This document shows positions 45,901 through 60,100 of a DNA stretch of 64,000 bases, piece by piece. The stretch spans positions 12,772,745-12,836,744 of the forward strand of contig OW203766.1 of assembly GCA_934045905.1 (NCBI GenBank), written 5' to 3'. This stretch comes from Leuctra nigra (Eukaryota > Arthropoda > Insecta > Plecoptera > Leuctridae). The translations under genes were made by a program, and so were the position numbers. Under the pieces are notes generated by a model that ran no database searches, had not been told where the DNA came from, and saw only the letters and a program-made list of their open reading frames with translations. How positions within the stretch are numbered: position 1 is the first letter of the stretch; the number at the start of each line of letters is the position of its first letter.

Positions 45901-48552
45901 GAATATATTATATATATAAAATTGTTAAAGCAGGTTTATGGGCCTATTAGCTGATTGTTTGAGCAGTCTAGCGATGAAAGTTTGGCACCGCGCACATGGC
46001 GACGATTATTAGCTTGTTGATTTCTCATACGAGTCCATGGCGTGACAATATGTAGGCGGCAGTTAGTGTGCATATTGTACAGTAGCAGATCGATTCAATT
46101 ATCTTTCTAAAATCACAAAAAAAATACTTGTGGTTTACCTATTGTTAAAAGTTGTTGTCAGAAAATTCCTATGTGAAGCTGGTATTTTGGAGCATTTGAG
46201 AGTTTCTGGTAGAAATAGCTGTCAAATACGTACTAAAATTCTCTTTTCTTTACTCTTTTGTGAAGTACTGTTCAGTATACAAGTTTACCAGTCCAAATAC
46301 TCTAAACATAGAATTCAAATTCCCTAAACAATGCTATAACCCGAGCGTACTAGAGTTTATTTGATGTGCATATCGATGTTAGCGACAATAGCTCAAAATT
46401 GCCAGAAGTTCGTGTATTTTTCTTCAAGAAGTTTGATGAAGTCACACAAAAAAGATTTTGCAAACTGATGTTTTCCATTGTGAAAGAACATTTCTGTAGT
46501 CTTCATATTGCAGGTATCAGTCATTCATAAATCTAGTTGTCCTTAATCGTTTCTAAACGTTGACCCCATTATTTTCACTCCAATAATATTAAATATTCCC
46601 AAGATGAGTTCAGATATTCTACGTGTGTACAGTAAAATGTAGCTATAACTTATTCTTCAGAATAGCAAAGGAATAATGTATACAAGTCAATTATAGTTTA
46701 TTTACGTCATAACGATGGAAAAAGGTGCACAGTATTTTTTCGAGCCTTGATGTTTATACACTTGGCTTTGGTAAGAATCGACTAACGGAAATTCTCGGCT
46801 TATATGCGAGTGTTTCTGTCGTTCGATTCGAATGCTGAACGTAAGCTGCAACGTGTGTATATATATGACAAGGGCGTGCATCTCACCAAATACCAGAGTG
46901 ACCGAGACGACCTTGGACGATGTCATCTAACTCTCGCTCACTCGGTACAACGTATTATGTATAGAAACAAAGTAATAATATACTAATAAGAATTAGGATT
47001 ATTTCAAATTATAGTGCTTTATGAAATATCTGTGAGGTTCTTTGATGTCGTGTATTCCTGTAAATTATTTCATCATTAATATTAAATAAACATAAACTGT
47101 AGATTGAGCTCTTAAAATGAATCTAACTGTATCCTAAGTAGGAATAAAAATACTTAAAACGCAATGTTATTTCATGCCTGGCACAGAATTTCGATGCGGT
47201 TTTTAAAACAATGTACTGAATGGTCCTGCCGTCTAGAAAAAGCAATTTGCTTAGAATAAAATTCAAGCTCTCTAAAATCAGCAGTTGAAAATTCTGTGCC
47301 CGGTTCGAGAACTTGGAAGTGGTAGACTCATCGTTAGTGCTTCGATTCTTCTCGTCCCTTGCACTCAACGATTATGTGTCTTATTTATGTGAAAGTCATG
47401 TAATCATTTCATTTGTCAAAAGTAAGAATATTAAAAAAACGGGCTTCCATTCTTGATCCAGAAGCCTTCGAATCCCTGCTCGATTATTTTTACCAAAGTT
47501 GTCAAAATTCTACATAGGTAGCGTGCGATTATTAGGTCGGTAACTCAACTTAATTATTTCAATATTTACTGAACTTTCAATGTAAAACGATGTTCCCAGC
47601 ACATGTGTAATTTAGTTTTTAAGGTACACGCGAAATAGGACATTGCACCAATATTATGACAAAGTAAAATATATTATTACAAAATAATTGTAATTAGTTT
47701 TGTGATATACCATAAAGTGAAGTCTGTCGTCGCGGTCTCAGAGCATTGCGGCTATTGAATCGAGCTAGGTATTGCGAGGTATTAAACTATTCCGCCGTCG
47801 ACGAGAGTTGCGTTTCAGCCGAACGCCAAACTCTTGCCGACATAGTTGTAGATTATATTATTAATATGAGCTACTCTGTATATTCATGTAAACTATAATT
47901 GTTGTTAAGACACTTCCCTTCACATAATGAAAATGTTGTTATCATAATCACTCGTTGGTTAATTGAAAAATAAATATGTTTTACCAACGAATAATGTCAC
48001 ATTTTATTACTTAGAATTTAATACCTATTGTTTTACCTATTACTGATTTTTTGTTGATTCAAAAGAAATACCTTCATTTACAAACATTATTTCAACTATT
48101 ACTTACATTTACAGAAACTAATATCAAACATTCTGTAGTGCTTTTGTTTCAAATGCAACAAGTGTATTAGTTTCGAATATCACATCACGTCCTTCTATTC
48201 TTAATAATAGTCCTTATGGAAATGGTATTTCACATACGATTTTTATACCAATCAAATTTGTTTGATTCAACGACAATTTTTTTTATCGAAGCATGTCTCC
48301 TTTATCTCAAATTTTAATTTTTTGCATTTGTGGCATACTTAATTGAACCTAACTTCCTTGTGTCCGTATAATATTAATTCATAATATGGACTGCATGTTC
48401 TTCAGTTTTGTTATGCTTCTTTGGCTATGCTTGTAGATCGTTAATCTTCATCTTCCTAAGGTTCCCTCGTTATTTGTTTCATATTTTCCACCCTCTGCTT
48501 TCTTCTATATTGGATTTTCTTATGATTTGATTTTGGTTGTGTTGTTTTGTAG
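45901..48552. other. Dynamin 3' UTR / last intron
   Basis: AT-rich, with no transposon or gene recognised. It would be 3' UTR for long-tailed exon 17a transcripts and intron for transcripts using exon 17b. Confidence 0.4.
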
Positions 48553-48622
48553 GCGCCCTGTACCAACCATTCCCCCCCGCCTCCCCGACCGGCCGGGCTA
48601 CCCATCGCGACCACAGTACTGA
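48553..48622 (+). CDS. shi: Dynamin alternative terminal exon 17b (proline-rich tail)
   Basis: Acceptor ggttgtgttgttttgtag, then 70 nt that join exon 16 in phase 2 and encode a second proline-arginine tail containing PTIPPRLPDRP and ending SRPQY-stop (855-residue isoform). The PxxPPRxPxRP pattern is SH3-ligand-like and typical of dynamin tails, and the codon use is GC-rich like the upstream exons. It lies 3.4 kb beyond the exon 17a stop, so choosing it means skipping 17a and its poly(A) site. AATAAA at about 49153 lies downstream. Confidence 0.75.
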
Positions 48623-51166
48623 CAACTGCGAGCAACGCAGTGGCGACGTGACATCTCACCTACGCCAGGCCAACGGAATTACCACCGTTATCCAGCTGTT
48701 TCTTGTCGGACTGTACTACACAGTCGCTTCTTCCTTCACGTTATTACCATGTCTTCAAGATCAAGTAGATCGATATAACTTATTGATCAGACTGTTAGAA
48801 TAATTCTTGATTGATTCAAGATGTTTCATTAGAAATCAAAGTTAATATTGTTTTAGAGAAAGTTTCACCCTATTATGCCATTTTTAAGGTTGTGACTGTT
48901 GCGTTGAAGTAGACACCAAAGCTTTGGCGATTAAGTTGATGTAAATTAATTACTTTTCTTGCATTGTTGACTTTTACCTACATTGTCACGAAAAGTTTTA
49001 GAAGATATAAAATGATGAATTTCACTGAATTTCAAATCGGCTAATTTAGTGCTTGTAATATTTTAGATCGAGGTTCAACCTTTTAACTGCTACGTTATTT
49101 TTCCAGAGCCAACCTCTCACTACAGAGTTAATCCAATGGTAATTCAGTTTCGAATAAAACTTTCATATATCTTTTAAGAATTGGCTAATTACACACTCTT
49201 TTCAGTGAATGCTCATAAATATTGGCAAATGGCAAATATGAACATTCTGCAGGTTTAAAAGGTTAAAAATAACAAGTAACAACAATGCACAGTCAAAAAG
49301 CGATCTATTCTCGACAACTTTGTTGCTCCAACGCATTTAGTCACAGTCTTACAAATGACAGAAAGTCTTCATTGGTGATATATCCAAATATGTAGGTACC
49401 TATTCATAAATGTACAGTTTTTTACCTACAATGTACAACAAGGCATGTTAGTTAGTGCGTAAATCAAATAACGTGGAGGTCTGATGCAAGAAGATATTGG
49501 TGCTTTGTTGAGTTCTAATCAAAATGGCGGGAATGTATCTACGTTTTGATTGGTTGAACACTGCATCTGACCACGGTCCGGTGAAACTTCCTAGTGCAAG
49601 TTTGTTCTTCGCGACTCTGCGAGTAGCGATAGATTCAGGGACTTCTTAAACCAAAGTGGGTAACTGAACCACTAAGTATTACCCTCGTGATAATGGGTCG
49701 TGTGAGAATGTATGTAAATAATGATTTTGTATATTTATTGCGTAAGATTTTTGCAAGAATTTGATAATTATTTTTCGCCTTGTGTGTAAATATTGGCAAG
49801 TGAAAAATTTGGTTCCTTCAAAAGTACCAACGTTGTACTGAAACTTAAATCCTTTACAGGCCGTTAACAGTTAATTATTCTTTATTTATGCATGACATAA
49901 ATATATAACTTTATTTATAAACAACGAATTATCCTACATTAGGTATAGAGTTCGCATTTAAAATGTGAATATTCTGAATCAAAAATAATTTAATTAACTT
50001 TGTAAATAGTAATATTTAATTGACCAATTATCTTAAGAGCATGTTTAGATATAAATGTAGATAATTTAAACCGATAACTAAACTGATATTTTGATGTAAT
50101 CGGCCTCCTGATTTTATCGATATTGCTTCAGATGTTTGTGTGCAATGAAACCATTCTTTCTCTATATTTGTGTTTTGTAATATTTTGTTCAAGAATATCT
50201 AGGTGAATATTTTGTATTTTTCACTATATTTACATTTGGAACGGAACTCTGAAAATGTGGACCTGACAGTACACATAGCTCTTATTATTTTATTGTTGAT
50301 TTTACGGAAATTGTCATAAATTGGCAGTTTTCTTGACAAAACCACGCATTACTCTGGATGTACGATGAGGTGTATTATAATGTGTATATTTCTGTACAAA
50401 GTACCTATAGAATTTTTCTGATAATTTATCAAATGAATGATGTATAGCTACAATTGTCCTTAGTTAATAATTTAGTTTGTAGTCTGCTCAAATAATTCAA
50501 ATACCATCAATTAATATTCAAAGTTGTACACAAATTGTCATACACCCAATCAATAAGTAAAAAAGTGCAATGTCTAACTTCCATGGTCTAATAGCACATT
50601 GTGGTGTAAGTGATTACTTTAAGATAATTCCTGCGAGCTATTTTCAACAACCCTTTCAGTGATGGTGGTATGCATCGACATTCAATATTTATTTGTTTTT
50701 ATACACGACTTGATTTGAAATTATGTCAATGATTTAGTAGAGGAAATTACTGAGAAACAAATTGTTATATTTTACTAGAATGATATAAATGAATGCATGA
50801 ATATATACTACTAAATTATCTGTTATTTGTATAATTTTGATTGCTATTTTATTATACCACCTAGCTGAAAGAGAACACTAGGTACTGTGTGAAACCATGA
50901 TTAGTTCTAAATTTTTGTTTTCTATTTATATATACAAAATGATTACTAAAACTATATTTGAAGGACATGAAAAGAGTCACCCTGTTAACAATGTTTATAA
51001 TAACAATATATTTTCCATAAATGTGATATGTTACACTGTAGACCATGTTTTGTGTTGAATTATTTAACTCCTTGCCAAATTATCTCATTTAGGCAGGAGA
51101 TGAAGATTTTGAAGAGTAGGCTAATCTTTCAAGAGCAGAGCATTGCAAGCATTTGTCTACACGAGG
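48623..51166. other. Convergent intergenic / 3' UTR region
   Basis: AT-rich DNA between dynamin exon 17b and the SDR stop. No repeats with clear ends and no coding exons were recognised. An AATAAA at ~49153 (+) is a possible dynamin poly(A) signal. Confidence 0.4.
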
Positions 51167-54100
51167 TCACTGATATTCGCCAAGTGGTTTGATAGTCAAT
51201 TCATGTACCTGAAAGAAATAGAAATAGACGTCATGATTATGATGAGGAGATTTTCAGTTAAATGCGCAATGAACTTGACTTCCTCTTAAAATTCGTTATC
51301 TTAGTCGTCTGAATGGGGATCCCCAGCTTTATAATAGAGTTCACTGCAGAATTTTCGAGGAAGATTATTGACCAAAAATCTAGTAGGTATACAGGGACTG
51401 GAACCGGAACCCATATTTTTTTAGGTGGAACCGGAACACTTATTAATATTGAACATTATTTCGCTTCCATAAGGGTTCTTAAGGTGATACTAGCGCTCGG
51501 CCGTTTTAGAAAATTGAGAGAGAGAAATTGTTTCATAAGTGATTGTAACTTTTACAGGATGTTCACATGATCAGTCTGATTGGATATTAGTAGCACTTTT
51601 TCATTTTTGCTTATTGCATTGTTAATTAGGCGCCGGTTATTCAACAAAACCGCACAAAACTCAGAAATTTGCGATACGATTGGAGACCATACCCGTTAAC
51701 CAATTGATCTCAAATTTTAATCATGATTAGATGAAAGACAAACTTAGGGTTATCACTTGGCACATTTTTTAAATTTAATTTTATACGGCACCCAGGGAGA
51801 CACGAAAATAGCTAATTTTTCACCAAAAATCCACTAATTATTACTAATTAACGAAACAAAAAATTAAAAATGTACCAAGGGATAACCCTAAGTTTGTCTT
51901 TTATCTAATCATGATTAAAATTTCAAATAATTTGGTCTACCCATTTCGTCTCCAATCGTATCGCAAAAAGTGTCGACAAAAAGCATCAAAATCGCTCGCG
52001 CTTGCAGCACCTTAAAAACTAATTTTCATTGAAATTTTACTTCATTGCCTTTCAAATCTGAAATTATTTACTACCATTGACAGTTTTTCAAATAAATCAA
52101 ATTAATGTCGGACATTTCATGTAAGTTCCCAGAAGTCGATTTAAAAAAAATTATTGTCTAAATTTGATGGAACCAAATTTTTTAAAACTTGGAACTGGAA
52201 CTGATATACATTTGGGTTCCAGTCCTTGGTACTATATATTATTATTGGACAATATCCAAAAAGACCTTACTATCGGTGAAACCACTGTTAAGGTCTTTGA
52301 TATCCATACGTTAGTTTTACTGGTTTTACTAAAAAAAAAATGACTTGAATTAGGTATTCGAAATTTGAAACTTTGAACATTTGTCTTTGAATGGAAAAAT
52401 ATATGGAGTTACTGTAAAATGGCTGTAAATTATAGATTTGTCCGGTTTGCTACTCTATGGAGGTGACTGACCTGCACTCTGGGGCCAGTGGACAGCACGT
52501 AGACGAGCCCCTCGGCGATGTCCTGGGGGTCGAGGCAGGGGTACTTGTTGTAGAGGTCGACGTTAGCGTCAACAGTAGCGTGGTCCATGATCTCTGTCCT
52601 CACAGCTCCCGGACTCAAACTCTACACAAGAATCATCACCAAAAATACATTTTGAGTTCTAGTACGTTTGTCACGGAATTTGCAGCAGTGAAAACTATTT
52701 TCTGTTTGGTATTCCTATTTTTCACGCCTATTTTTGCTATTTTTCTGGCACTACCTCTTCAGGCGCGTAGGAACTTTATTTTGAGTGGGGGGGTCAAAAT
52801 TATCGGGGATCGATCAATGTGAGAAAAAAGTAGTTCTCCGTTACAAGGGGGTCTGGGGGGCTCGCCACCCAGTTTGCCCCGCAGGGCCTTTTTTGAATTT
52901 TTGGTACAAAAGAATCGAATTTGAAGCTAAATAGCATTCTTATGAAAGAAATTTACAATGTGTGATATGCAATAATCTGTAACTAGGTACTTGCTTAATC
53001 CCCATTGGCCCCGCAGGGAAATTTTGGATTTTTTGATACAAAGGAATCGAATTTGAAGTTATTTTGGCATCATTTTCAAAGATATTTAAAACGTGTGATA
53101 TGCAATATTCTTCGGAAAACTTTAGACAAAATGCATTATAATCTGTAAATTTTTTATTTGATAACATCCCCAATGGCCCCGCAGGGAATTTTTTGATTTT
53201 TTGATACAAAAGAATCAAATTTGAATAATTTTTGGCATTCTTTTCAAAAAAATTTAAAATGTTTGATATGCAATATTCTTGGAAAACCTTAGTCACAATA
53301 ATGTTTAGTCACATTAAAAACTGTTTATCTTTTTATTTGATATAATCCCCAATGGCCCCGCAGGGAATTTTTTGAATTTGTAGTAAAAGAGAGTCGATTA
53401 TGAATCGATTTTGGAATTCCTTTAAAAAAGGTTGCATATTAAGCAACAGTAATGAGCAATAAGACCAATCTGTACCTCTGTGTTATGGTATCATAGTTTA
53501 ACGTGTAATATTACATTATGTTGGACAAATGAGTTATTGTCTCATTGGTTGGAAATACCTCTGTTCAATTAGTTTTGCAAAACTTGGGAAAATTTTGAGA
53601 ATTCAATTTCATAATGGAGCAAATCTGTGCATTTTTGGATCTCCCTATCACATTTTTTGTATATCTGGGGGTGTCGAGATGAAAAGTGGTGGGGTCATTG
53701 ACCCCCACTCCCCCCCCCCCCTTCCTACGCGCCTGTACCACTTCCTCCCACCATAACAAATAAAAGAGGAGCAAAGAAAAAAAAACCATTTCTGAGGGTG
53801 ATACGGAGAAGACGGGGTGATATTGCGGGTGATATTTTATTGGAGTTTGTCCTTAGGGCATTTGCCCTTAGGCGCTGTAAAGTCCCTGACAAATGAAGTA
53901 TATGTTGTTATTACGGTATCAGAATTAAATTAGTTTTATATCTCCTACAGACAGAGGAAACTCTTTTATGAGATATAATCTCGAGATAAAAGATAACGAA
54001 AAATGATTAATCTTTCATTTTATAAGACATCCCGAAAAAAGTAATGTCATGGTAAAGAAACTCGACATACACCTCCCCCACCCCCTACATGGAGTGGGGG

Positions 54101-57100
54101 AAGTCTCTTCAGTTATGGTTTACGTTTTGATGTCAACATTAGGTATTGTTTAGTTTGAGTTGAAAAGGGCCTCGAACTGACCGTGATTTTGATGTTGGTC
54201 TTGAGCGCCGCCAGTTCTGCGCGCAGTCCCTCAGTGAGTGCTGTGACGGCAAACTTGCTTGCCGAGTACATGGCGAACCCGGGCAGACCAGCCACTGTGT
54301 GGCCAGCAATACTACAACACAAGACGAACACTGTTCACATAATGCCAGGGCAAAGTTCTGCGCGCAGTCCCTCAGTGAGTGCTGTGACGGCGACTTGCTT
54401 GCCGAGTACATGGCGAACCCGGGCAGACCAGCCACTGTGTGGCCAGCAATACTACAACACAAGACGAACACTGTTCACATAATGCCAGGGCAAAGTTCTG
54501 CGCGCAGTCCCTCAGTGAGTGCTGTGACGGCGAACTTGCTTGCCGAGTACATGGCGAACCCGGGCAGACCAGCCACTGTGTGGCCAGCAATACTACAACA
54601 CAAGACGAACACTGTCCACATAATGCCAGGGCAAAGTTCTGCGCGCAGTCCCTCAGTGAGTGCTGTGACGGCGACTTGCTTGCCGAGTACATGGCGAACC
54701 CGGGCAGACCAGCCACTGTGTGGCCAGCAATACTGTTATGCAAGACAAATTAATTGTTCACATAATGCCTTGGAGAAAAGGATATTTTCTTCATTACAGT
54801 GATACTTCTATTACATATCACTGAGTCCCTAATATAATAACATAACTTCACTTCTGATTGGTAGGGAGAAATCAGTTCTTCCAGAATATGTGGTTTTCCT
54901 GGGTTCTGGAGATCCCTATGTAAAAATAAAGACCCCAAACAAGAAGAAAAATATATTTTTTATACCGAATTTTGTGGAAACATATTATGAAAATTTACAA
55001 TTATTGTGTTACCTACCTATGTTGCAATTATTTGGTATCGTAGATTTTTTTCTATGTCTGTAGTGATTTCTTTGTTTAACGTCACTCCATGCCCAATTTG
55101 GAGCAGTATTATGAAGTCATTTGAACCCATACCTACTCCATTTCCATGATTTGCATGTCCCCCTTTATACCTTATGCAATTTTAGATAATAAGTAAATAC
55201 ACAGATCTTCTGCGTCAGACCTCCGTGTCTTGGTACTGGGTTTTCCAAGAGGTAATACCTGTTGATGTGTACGATGTGTCCGTCGTCCACGTTGCGCTCT
55301 CGCATCGACTTGATCGCCTCTCTCGTGCAGATGCTCAACCCCATGATGTTCACGTCGAGGATGTGACGCCACTTGTCCGAATCACCGTCTACAAAGTCAA
55401 TTGCATCACTCACTTCTTATAACGGGTCGTTCTTTCTTTGAACCACCTTTCTTCCATTAACATTGTGGTAGGCATGCAGCTGCTGCCATTTTGTAAAACA
55501 AATATACACTTTGAATTAATAAAAAAAATTACATTACTTCTGTATTGTACTATTTTTAGGCTTGATTGGTTTTATCAGAAGGCGAACTATTACACCAATT
55601 TCCAAAAAAAAATTATTTGACCCACATCTGTCACCAATTGTAAAACTTTAAATTTTGAAAATAACTCTTGGCTGCTGCCATTTGTAAAACAAAAATAAAC
55701 TTTGAATGAATAAAAAATTACCTTACTTCTGTATTATACTATTTTAAGGCTTGTTTTATTTTAGCAGGAACAAACTATACACCAATTTTCAAAAGTAAAA
55801 TTATTTGTACCACATCTGCCACCAATTGTAAAATTTTAAATATTAAAAATTACACTTGGCACAAATATAATTGGTATTTGAACGAAACGGATTGGCTGCT
55901 GGTCTGGCTTAAGTCAATCTTTTTTATTATCAATGAAATCAGAGCTCACATACTAGAGTTGAGTTATCATCTAGTCGGGCGCTAGCTCGACGCTGCCAAG
56001 CACCGCTCTAATACAACGTGCGAGCTACTACCAGACTTATACTGCAAGCGCTTCGGGCCCGATTTCGGGGTGTCAGTACGCATGCAAGCATTTAGAAATG
56101 AAAGTTGAAAACCATGGTTATCGGGTATATTTAGCCACCTGACAACACCTAACCAAATATCAAAGTGCTGCGATCATCCCTTCGGGGTGAATTTTGGGCC
56201 TCAAACATGCAAGGATTGACTTTCATGTTAGTTAGTTAGTTAGTTAGTTAGGCACGGTCAATTTGTTTGCCCCTCTCCACAGGTTGAACGGTTTGTCCTA
56301 GAGAGTTGAAATTTGGCAGAGACATAGAGTCATATTTATAGCAGTGCCCTTTGAAAGAAAATCTGAAACATTTTGACCGGAAGTGAAGTTATTACAATTT
56401 TAAATTTTAAATATTTTAAAAGTCAAACGGGTCCATCGAGAGTTTTGAAATTTGGCAACAATAAAGACAATGTATTGCTAGACACTCCACTTCAAGAAAA
56501 ATCAATAAATTTAAACCGGAAGTGGGAAAATTATCAATATTTACGTTCCGCCCGTCTTCTTTGATACACTAAACAGCGGCTCTAATTCCCATCGGACTGA
56601 TAGCTCATGTTAGGAAGGCAGCTGGCTTCGACATCTGCATAACACGTTCGATTCCCGATCCCGGAAAACTTTTTTTTTCATATATTATTTTTTAATTTGT
56701 ATAAGCGATGATACCTTCATGGATATATATTCAAATGAGAGGTCCAGGGATGCTGTGAAGATCATCAATAGACCGAAACATCGCAATCGCGGCACGCCAG
56801 TTGCCATCGTGAACACTGAAGATATCAGGGAATCAGGAATTGCGCACGTCGTTTTACGCTCCACCTTTCTTCTTTGATATACTACACAGGTTTATATTTC
56901 AGTGTGGCGAATTGGCTCGGTCACATGAGGCAAGTGACTTCGATCACGGCGTTGCCGGGTTCGATCCCCGTAACAAACGTTTTATTTTTTATCTTTTTAT
57001 TTACTTAAAAAATGTGTAACCTTCTTGTGTATATATTCAAAATGTTAATCCGAATACATTCAACGATTACATAGCTACTCTTTTTAATATTATACTCATT

Positions 57101-60100
57101 GGACTCTAGTAATGATTGTCAATGTACACGTTGTACGTAAAGTTGTGCAATAAAACAATTCGTGGTCATGCTAATCAACAGAATCTTGGTGGCTCAGTTA
57201 CTAAACTAGAAACCACACAAAAAAGGTTCCATTACTGGGTGCATAAGGTTGTCACAGCTTTTAATTTATCCGAATTATTTAATTATGTAAAATTCAGTTA
57301 ATTAAGTAAATAGTAAAATTCAGTGAAGGCTCCATAACTAATATTCAGAGTATTAGGTGTTTACAACTTTTCATTTGTCACACTTATTTAATTATTTAAA
57401 ATAGAGTTAATTTGTCAATATTGGTGGCTCAACAAGAAACAAGAACAACACGAAACAAGAAACCACACAAAAAGGCTCCATTACGTGCATCCATTACGTG
57501 CATTAGGTTCTAAAATTAATTTAATTATTTTAATTATGCTAATTTGTCAATCTTGATGGCTCAGTTACGAAACAATAAACCACACAAAAAGGCTCCATTA
57601 CTAGGTATATTAGGTGCTCTTTGCTCCTAATACTCTAAGAGACTAATGCTCTGGTGCTCTGGTACATTTTTAATAAATGAGACTACCAATGGATGCTGTG
57701 AAGATCATCAATAGACAGAAACATCGCCATCGCGGCACGCCGGTTGCCATCGTGAACAGTGAAGATATCAGGGAAACAGGAATTGCGCACGTCGTTTTAC
57801 GCTCTACCTTTCTTCTTTGATATACTACACAGGTTTAATTTCAGTGTGGCGAATTGGCTCGGTCACATGAGGCAAGTGACTTCGATCACGGCGTTGCCGG
57901 GTTCGATCCCCGTAACAAATGTTTTATTTTTTTATCTTTTTCTTTACTTAAAAAATGTTTAACCTTCTTGTGTATATATTCAAAATGTTAATCCGAATAC
58001 ATTCAACGATTACATAGCAACTCTTTTTAATATTATACTCATTGGACTCTAATAATGATTGCCAATGTACACGTTGTACGTAAAGTTGTGCAATAAAACA
58101 ATTCGTGGTCATGCTAATCAACAGAATCTTGGTGGCTCAGTTACTAAACTAGAAACCACACAAAAAAGGCTCCATTACTGGGTGCATAAGGTTGTCACAG
58201 CTTTTAATTTATCCGAATTATTTAATTATGTAAAATTCAGGTAATTTAGTAAATAGTAAAATTCAGTAAAGGCTCCATTACTAATATTCAGTGTATTACG
58301 TGTTTACAACTTTTCATTTGTCACACTTATATATTATTTAAAATAGAGTTAATTTGTCAATATTGGTGGCTCAACAAGAAACAAGAACAACACGAAACAA
58401 GAAACCACACAAAAAGGCTCCATTACGTGCATCCATTACGTGACCACAACTTTAAGTTTCTAAAATATATTTAATTAATTATATTATGCAAATTTGTCGA
58501 TCTTGATGGTTCAGATACGAAACAAGAAACCACACAAAATGGCTCCATTACTAGGTTTATTAGGTGTTTACAACTTAGTAAAAATTATTTCATTATTTCA
58601 GATGTTGTAATCTGTCAATCTTAGAAGCTCGGTTACAATAAACAAGAAACTACACTAAATGGTCCATGATAATTAATGGAAATCTGTGGGTATGAGAGAT
58701 TTAAATTTCATTTCATCATCCAACAATGCTTACGTTAAAAAGTTAGAATAATAAAACGCTTTTAAATTGTCATGATTTATTTCCAAACTGTGAGTCAAAG
58801 TCTCATCAAGTGACATTGTTTAATGGAAATAAATGAAACTGAAACTGATGTTCCTCCTAATCTGACACTAATAAAATAAACATTGGTTTTGATGCGAACG
58901 TTATATACGAAAGTGGTCTGGCTTGTTTACATCGGCAATACAATAATATTCTTCAAGTATCTAGGCAATAGCACGAAGTTGTTTCCTGGTTTGAAAATAT
59001 GAATATATTATCTTCCACAGCAACATCACAAAACAATATAATAATCACTAAATAAGATCAGTGGACTAATTAAAATGCAAGCTCGATAACTGTTTACAAG
59101 TACCTATAGAAGAAGACAACAATACTAAATGGACATCGATCGTATTTGCCATGAACAAACAAATGTAAACATTAAGTTGACCTGACAGGGAGAGGCAGAG
59201 AGGTGGAGATGCCAGGTATAGGCCGGCCCATGCTATCCGTGTACATAGGCGAGTAAGGCGGGTAGCGTAAATTTCATCACCCGTCATACTCCTTCCCACC
59301 AGCACTATAAACACCAGGTGGCTCAGCTAGTTAATCTTAACTACGTTCCTTTTAAGTTACATTGCCTTCCAAAAACCATCCGGATTTTATTTAAAATGTG
59401 TTGTAAACATCTGTAAGCCTGCACGCTTTACCAATTGAGTTTATACTTCGGAACTTTGACATAAAAGAGTGAACATGGGAGAATTTAAAAATGAGGAAAC
59501 GCATTTGCAATCATCTTTCGTGTACCTTTCAGTTTACCTAGTGGCGACAAATACGCGTTTTACGAGATGAACGCACAAATTCCGGTTTACACCGGAACAA
59601 TACACCTACAATTTACGTTATTCACATGACTCAAAGCTGTGAACTTTTAACAAATTATAATTTGATATAACTCAAATTCAACCAAAAGAAATGGACCCTT
59701 TCATTATACTAACTTCGGAACTATTGAAATAAAAACAGAAAACTTTAGACAAGAAGTGACGTTGTTGGCGTTAACTGTAATGATAGGTAACACTTAATGA
59801 TCAGTGAAAGCTGCTATAAACTTATACCCCATATGACATGTTGTACAAAAACAAAAACTTGTAAAAAAAACTGCCAAGCACCTTCCCACTTAAAACAATT
59901 GAGATCTAAAAGAAGGGCCAAGCAATAATATATTGTTTAAACATTTTCGCACTTAAAATTCGTGAAATCATTTCGCCCAGTTACTGCCGCCAAGCACAAC
60001 ACTAAAAACCTAATGTTGTGTCCAAATTTGAAGAATACAATCTAAGTGAACCATCATTGTAAATTTAACAAAATTATAAAAATTAAAAACGACTTCAAAA

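Noticed and set aside
56902..57913. tRNA-like blocks as functional tRNA genes
   Set aside because: A and B boxes are visible but acceptor and anticodon stems do not form convincingly; a SINE origin is more likely.
57116..58244. Pair of similar ~60-codon frames as duplicated small genes
   Set aside because: They lie in the 943-bp tandem repeat and include its short internal repeats; similarity follows from DNA duplication, with no sign of codon-level constraint.
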